In this document: one piece after another, positions 6,778 through 8,166 of the stretch
Layout of the letters: each line of letters opens with the position of its first letter
Position numbering within the stretch: the stretch's first letter is position 1
Assembly (NCBI GenBank): GCA_947259235.1
Contig: CAMYLL010000097.1
Location: 1-8,166 of the forward strand
Length of the DNA: 8,166 nt
Direction of reading: 5' to 3'
Origin: an uncultured Pseudodesulfovibrio sp.
Lineage (GTDB): Bacteria; Desulfobacterota; Desulfovibrionia; Desulfovibrionales; Desulfovibrionaceae
The notes under the pieces: model-generated
Databases searched by the model: none
Told to the model about the DNA's origin: nothing
Seen by the model: the letters and a program-made list of their open reading frames with translations, nothing else
Program-made: the position numbers and the translations under genes

Positions 6778-7048
6778 GCAAACGGTCATCGAACTGACGG
6801 TGAACAACCACCCCGGCGTGATGTCGCATATCTGCGGCCTGTTTGCCCGTCGGGCATACAACGTCGAAGGAATCGCCTGCATGCCTGTCAACGGCGGCGG
6901 CAGAAGCATGATCTGGTTGCTCGTCAACGCGGACCAGCGCCTCGACCAGATGATCAAGCAGGTGGACAAGCTTGAGGACGTGCTGGCCGTGGGGCGTCAC
7001 GACAGCGGGCACGAGGTCTTCGACAAGATGGCCGAGTTCGTCGGCTGA
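6770..7048 (+). CDS. ilvN: Acetolactate synthase I, regulatory (small) subunit
   Basis: A 92-residue ACT-domain protein that binds and activates the IlvB subunit and confers valine feedback inhibition. The ACT fold covers about residues 4-78. It begins [20 protein letters not shown], where the glycine-containing NHPGVM loop is the expected valine-binding site, and continues [17 protein letters not shown] and [12 protein letters not shown]. It is the short form, close in length and sequence to E. coli IlvN (96 residues), not the ~160-residue IlvH/IlvN type found with most AHAS enzymes. The start at ATG 6770 is chosen because GGAGGTG (6757-6763) lies 6 bases upstream; the GTG at 6761 in the same frame is part of that site. 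The 8-base overlap with ilvB suggests translational coupling and matched subunit amounts. A terminator follows after 23 bases. Confidence 0.95.
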   Translation: MCKQTVIELTVNNHPGVMSHICGLFARRAYNVEGIACMPVNGGGRSMIWLLVNADQRLDQMIKQVDKLEDVLAVGRHDSGHEVFDKMAEFVG

Positions 7049-7071
7049 GCCTGTTTGGAGTTTGCGTTCGC

Positions 7072-7103
7072 AAGGGCCGGTCCACTGGGCCGGCCCTTTT
7101 GTT
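7072..7103 (+). terminator. Intrinsic terminator of the ilvBN operon
   Basis: AAGGGCCGG (7072-7080) pairs perfectly with CCGGCCCTT (7090-7098). TCC/GGG can extend the stem inwards to a 3-base loop, and TTTTGTTGT follows. It closes the ilv transcript before the sigma-28 controlled gene. Confidence 0.9.
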
Positions 7104-7184
7104 GTATACCGGGACGCCGGTATCTCCCGTTTTTCAAGCACATGGAGTGTGGTGGGGCGGCAGAGAAAAACCATCTTATTGCCC

Positions 7185-7211
7185 TAAAGATATCGTTCAA
7201 GGCGTCGATAA
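7185..7211 (+). promoter_or_regulatory. Sigma-28 (FliA) flagellar promoter
   Basis: TAAAGATA (7185-7192), an 11-base spacer, then GTCGATAA (7204-7211). The known FliA consensus is TAAAGTTT-N11-GCCGATAA, so the -10 matches seven of eight, the -35 core TAAAG is perfect and the spacing is exact. Transcription would begin near 7218, about 32 bases before the flagellin-like gene, placing that gene in the late class of the flagellar cascade. Confidence 0.82.
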
Positions 7212-7249
7212 GAAGAGCGGATAAGCGCGAACAGTATCCGGGAGACTTC

Positions 7250-8095
7250 ATGGCCCTTACCGATATCGAGAAGAGTTTCATACTCGACTACTCGTCCAGA
7301 CTGCTTGAACAGGACATGCTGACCAATCAGCTGTTCGCAAGTTCGAGCGTCGGCCGCGACCTGCGTAGTCTGGTGCTCGGTGAGCCGGTCAGGGCCACGA
7401 CCTTCACCAATCCGTTCGAGGAGGCCATCAGCGGCAGGCTGCGGGCGGATGCCGGGGCCACCCGTCAGGCATCGCGCAACGTCGGCGAGGCCGGGTCCAT
7501 GATGGGCGTGGCCAGGACGGAGATGGCCACCATAAACAGCGCCCTGACCGATATGGAAGCCATCATCGACAAGATCAACACCGGGGAACTGGACGGCACG
7601 AGTGCCGTGGTTCAGAGCGACTACAACGCGCTCAGGGACAAGATTACCGGAACCATCTCCGGGGCCGACTTCAACGGCATAGCCGTGCTCGACAGCTCCC
7701 AGTGGGGGACCGATCAGATCGACGCCAACGGCAATGTCTACATTCAGTCGGGCAAGGACGGCGGGTTCAACATCACTTTTCATTCCGTGGATACGCCCGC
7801 CAGCGGGACGAACTGGTCCGACCTCTCGGGGGCGGACCTGGCCGCGGCGGGAACCCGGGCCGATCAGCTCGGGTTCGTGCAATCGTTGTCCAGCGAGATG
7901 AACTCCATCCAGAACATGTACGAGAGCAAGGAAGACGGTCTGTACTCCCAGGAACTGTCCCTGCAAAGCGAGGCCCAGATTCTGGACAACGCCGCCCAGA
8001 TGAGGAAGCCCTCCGATCCGAACTATTCGCTTGAAAAGCTTCTTGCGGATTTGATTCTTCGGGACTCCGGTTCGATAATCGACGGCATCGGGTAA
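7250..8095 (+). CDS. Flagellin-like protein (divergent flagellin/FlgL superfamily)
   Basis: A 281-residue protein that probably is exported by the flagellar system as a filament or junction component. Flagellin-like features are a helical amino region (about 60-135) with ISGRLRADAGATRQASRNV, corresponding to the SGLRINSAKDDAAG block of flagellins; TISGADFNGIAVLD (135-148), matching the TDFNGxxLLD motif; and a helical carboxy region (about 208-252) with SLQSEAQILDNAAQ resembling the KAQILQQA block. A short beta-rich, Gly/Asn/Asp-rich middle (150-205) takes the place of the variable domain. It departs from true flagellin in an unusual first 55 residues (MALTDIEKSFILDYSSRLLE) and a ~30-residue extra end (LLADLILRDSGSIIDGIG). 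It has no cysteines. The ATG at 7250 follows GGGAG (7240-7244) by 5 bases; the frame is open upstream to 7055, but that would precede the sigma-28 promoter. It stands alone between two terminators. An alternative is an FlgL-like junction protein; family is fairly sure, exact role is not. Confidence 0.8.
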   Translation: MALTDIEKSFILDYSSRLLEQDMLTNQLFASSSVGRDLRSLVLGEPVRATTFTNPFEEAISGRLRADAGATRQASRNVGEAGSMMGVARTEMATINSALTDMEAIIDKINTGELDGTSAVVQSDYNALRDKITGTISGADFNGIAVLDSSQWGTDQIDANGNVYIQSGKDGGFNITFHSVDTPASGTNWSDLSGADLAAAGTRADQLGFVQSLSSEMNSIQNMYESKEDGLYSQELSLQSEAQILDNAAQMRKPSDPNYSLEKLLADLILRDSGSIIDGIG

Positions 8096-8125
8096 CGGGG
8101 GCAGGCATTGCGACAGCGCAAAAAG

Positions 8126-8159
8126 GCAAAGGCCGGTCAGTTATCTGACCGGCCTTTGC
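8126..8159 (+). terminator. Intrinsic terminator after the flagellin-like gene
   Basis: A perfect 15-bp inverted repeat (8126-8140 with 8145-8159) around a TTAT loop. The T run is only the TTT at the end of the stem, and on the opposite strand the same arrangement appears, so it may work in both directions. It ends the single-gene flagellin-like transcript. Confidence 0.82.
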
Positions 8160-8166
8160 AATATAT

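Noticed and set aside
5764..6969. 401-codon frame on the - strand opposite ilvB/ilvN
   Set aside because: It mirrors the + strand ilvB and ilvN, which have clear homology; long antisense frames are common in GC-rich genes.
1..8166. CRISPR array, tRNA, rRNA, insertion sequence or attachment site
   Set aside because: No regularly spaced repeats, tRNA-like folds, transposase frames or flanking direct repeats were seen anywhere in the window.

Overview
The window looks like a chromosomal segment of a moderately GC-rich, motile, Gram-negative bacterium, most likely a deltaproteobacterium of the Desulfovibrio/Pseudodesulfovibrio kind. That assignment is an inference from gene content and protein flavour (an hsp20 gene paired with a Lon-like AAA protease of the AAA_32 type, and a divergent flagellin-like protein behind a sigma-28 promoter). 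All genes lie on the + strand.

Layout. Positions 1-1098 hold the 3' part of a GGDEF-EAL (cyclic-di-GMP) gene that is broken twice, by an in-frame TAG and by a frameshifting loss inside the EAL domain. A 60-residue two-helix membrane protein follows (1143-1325) and ends at a strong intrinsic terminator. Next is a two-gene proteostasis operon: a small heat-shock protein (1473-1889) and, 13 bases later, an 848-codon Lon-family ATP-dependent protease (1903-4449), closed by a terminator at 4490-4517. A 55-residue membrane protein (4535-4702) lies just after that terminator.

The most interesting part is 4833-7103. It is a complete valine/leucine-controlled acetolactate synthase operon: a probable promoter, a 35-codon leader peptide with 11 Val or Leu among 17 consecutive residues (4893-5000), a plausible antiterminator, a strong terminator hairpin (5029-5062), then ilvB and an overlapping ilvN. 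The leader resembles the E. coli ilvB leader peptide IvbL. IlvB has Gln rather than Trp at the substrate-selectivity position, which is the hallmark of E. coli AHAS I, and IlvN is the short 92-residue type. Leader, catalytic subunit and regulatory subunit therefore all point to an AHAS I type module with ribosome-mediated attenuation.

The window closes with a 281-residue flagellin-like protein (7250-8095). It is preceded by a near-consensus sigma-28 (FliA) promoter, TAAAGATA-N11-GTCGATAA, and followed by a 15-bp perfect-stem terminator. This gene appears to be a stand-alone late flagellar gene.
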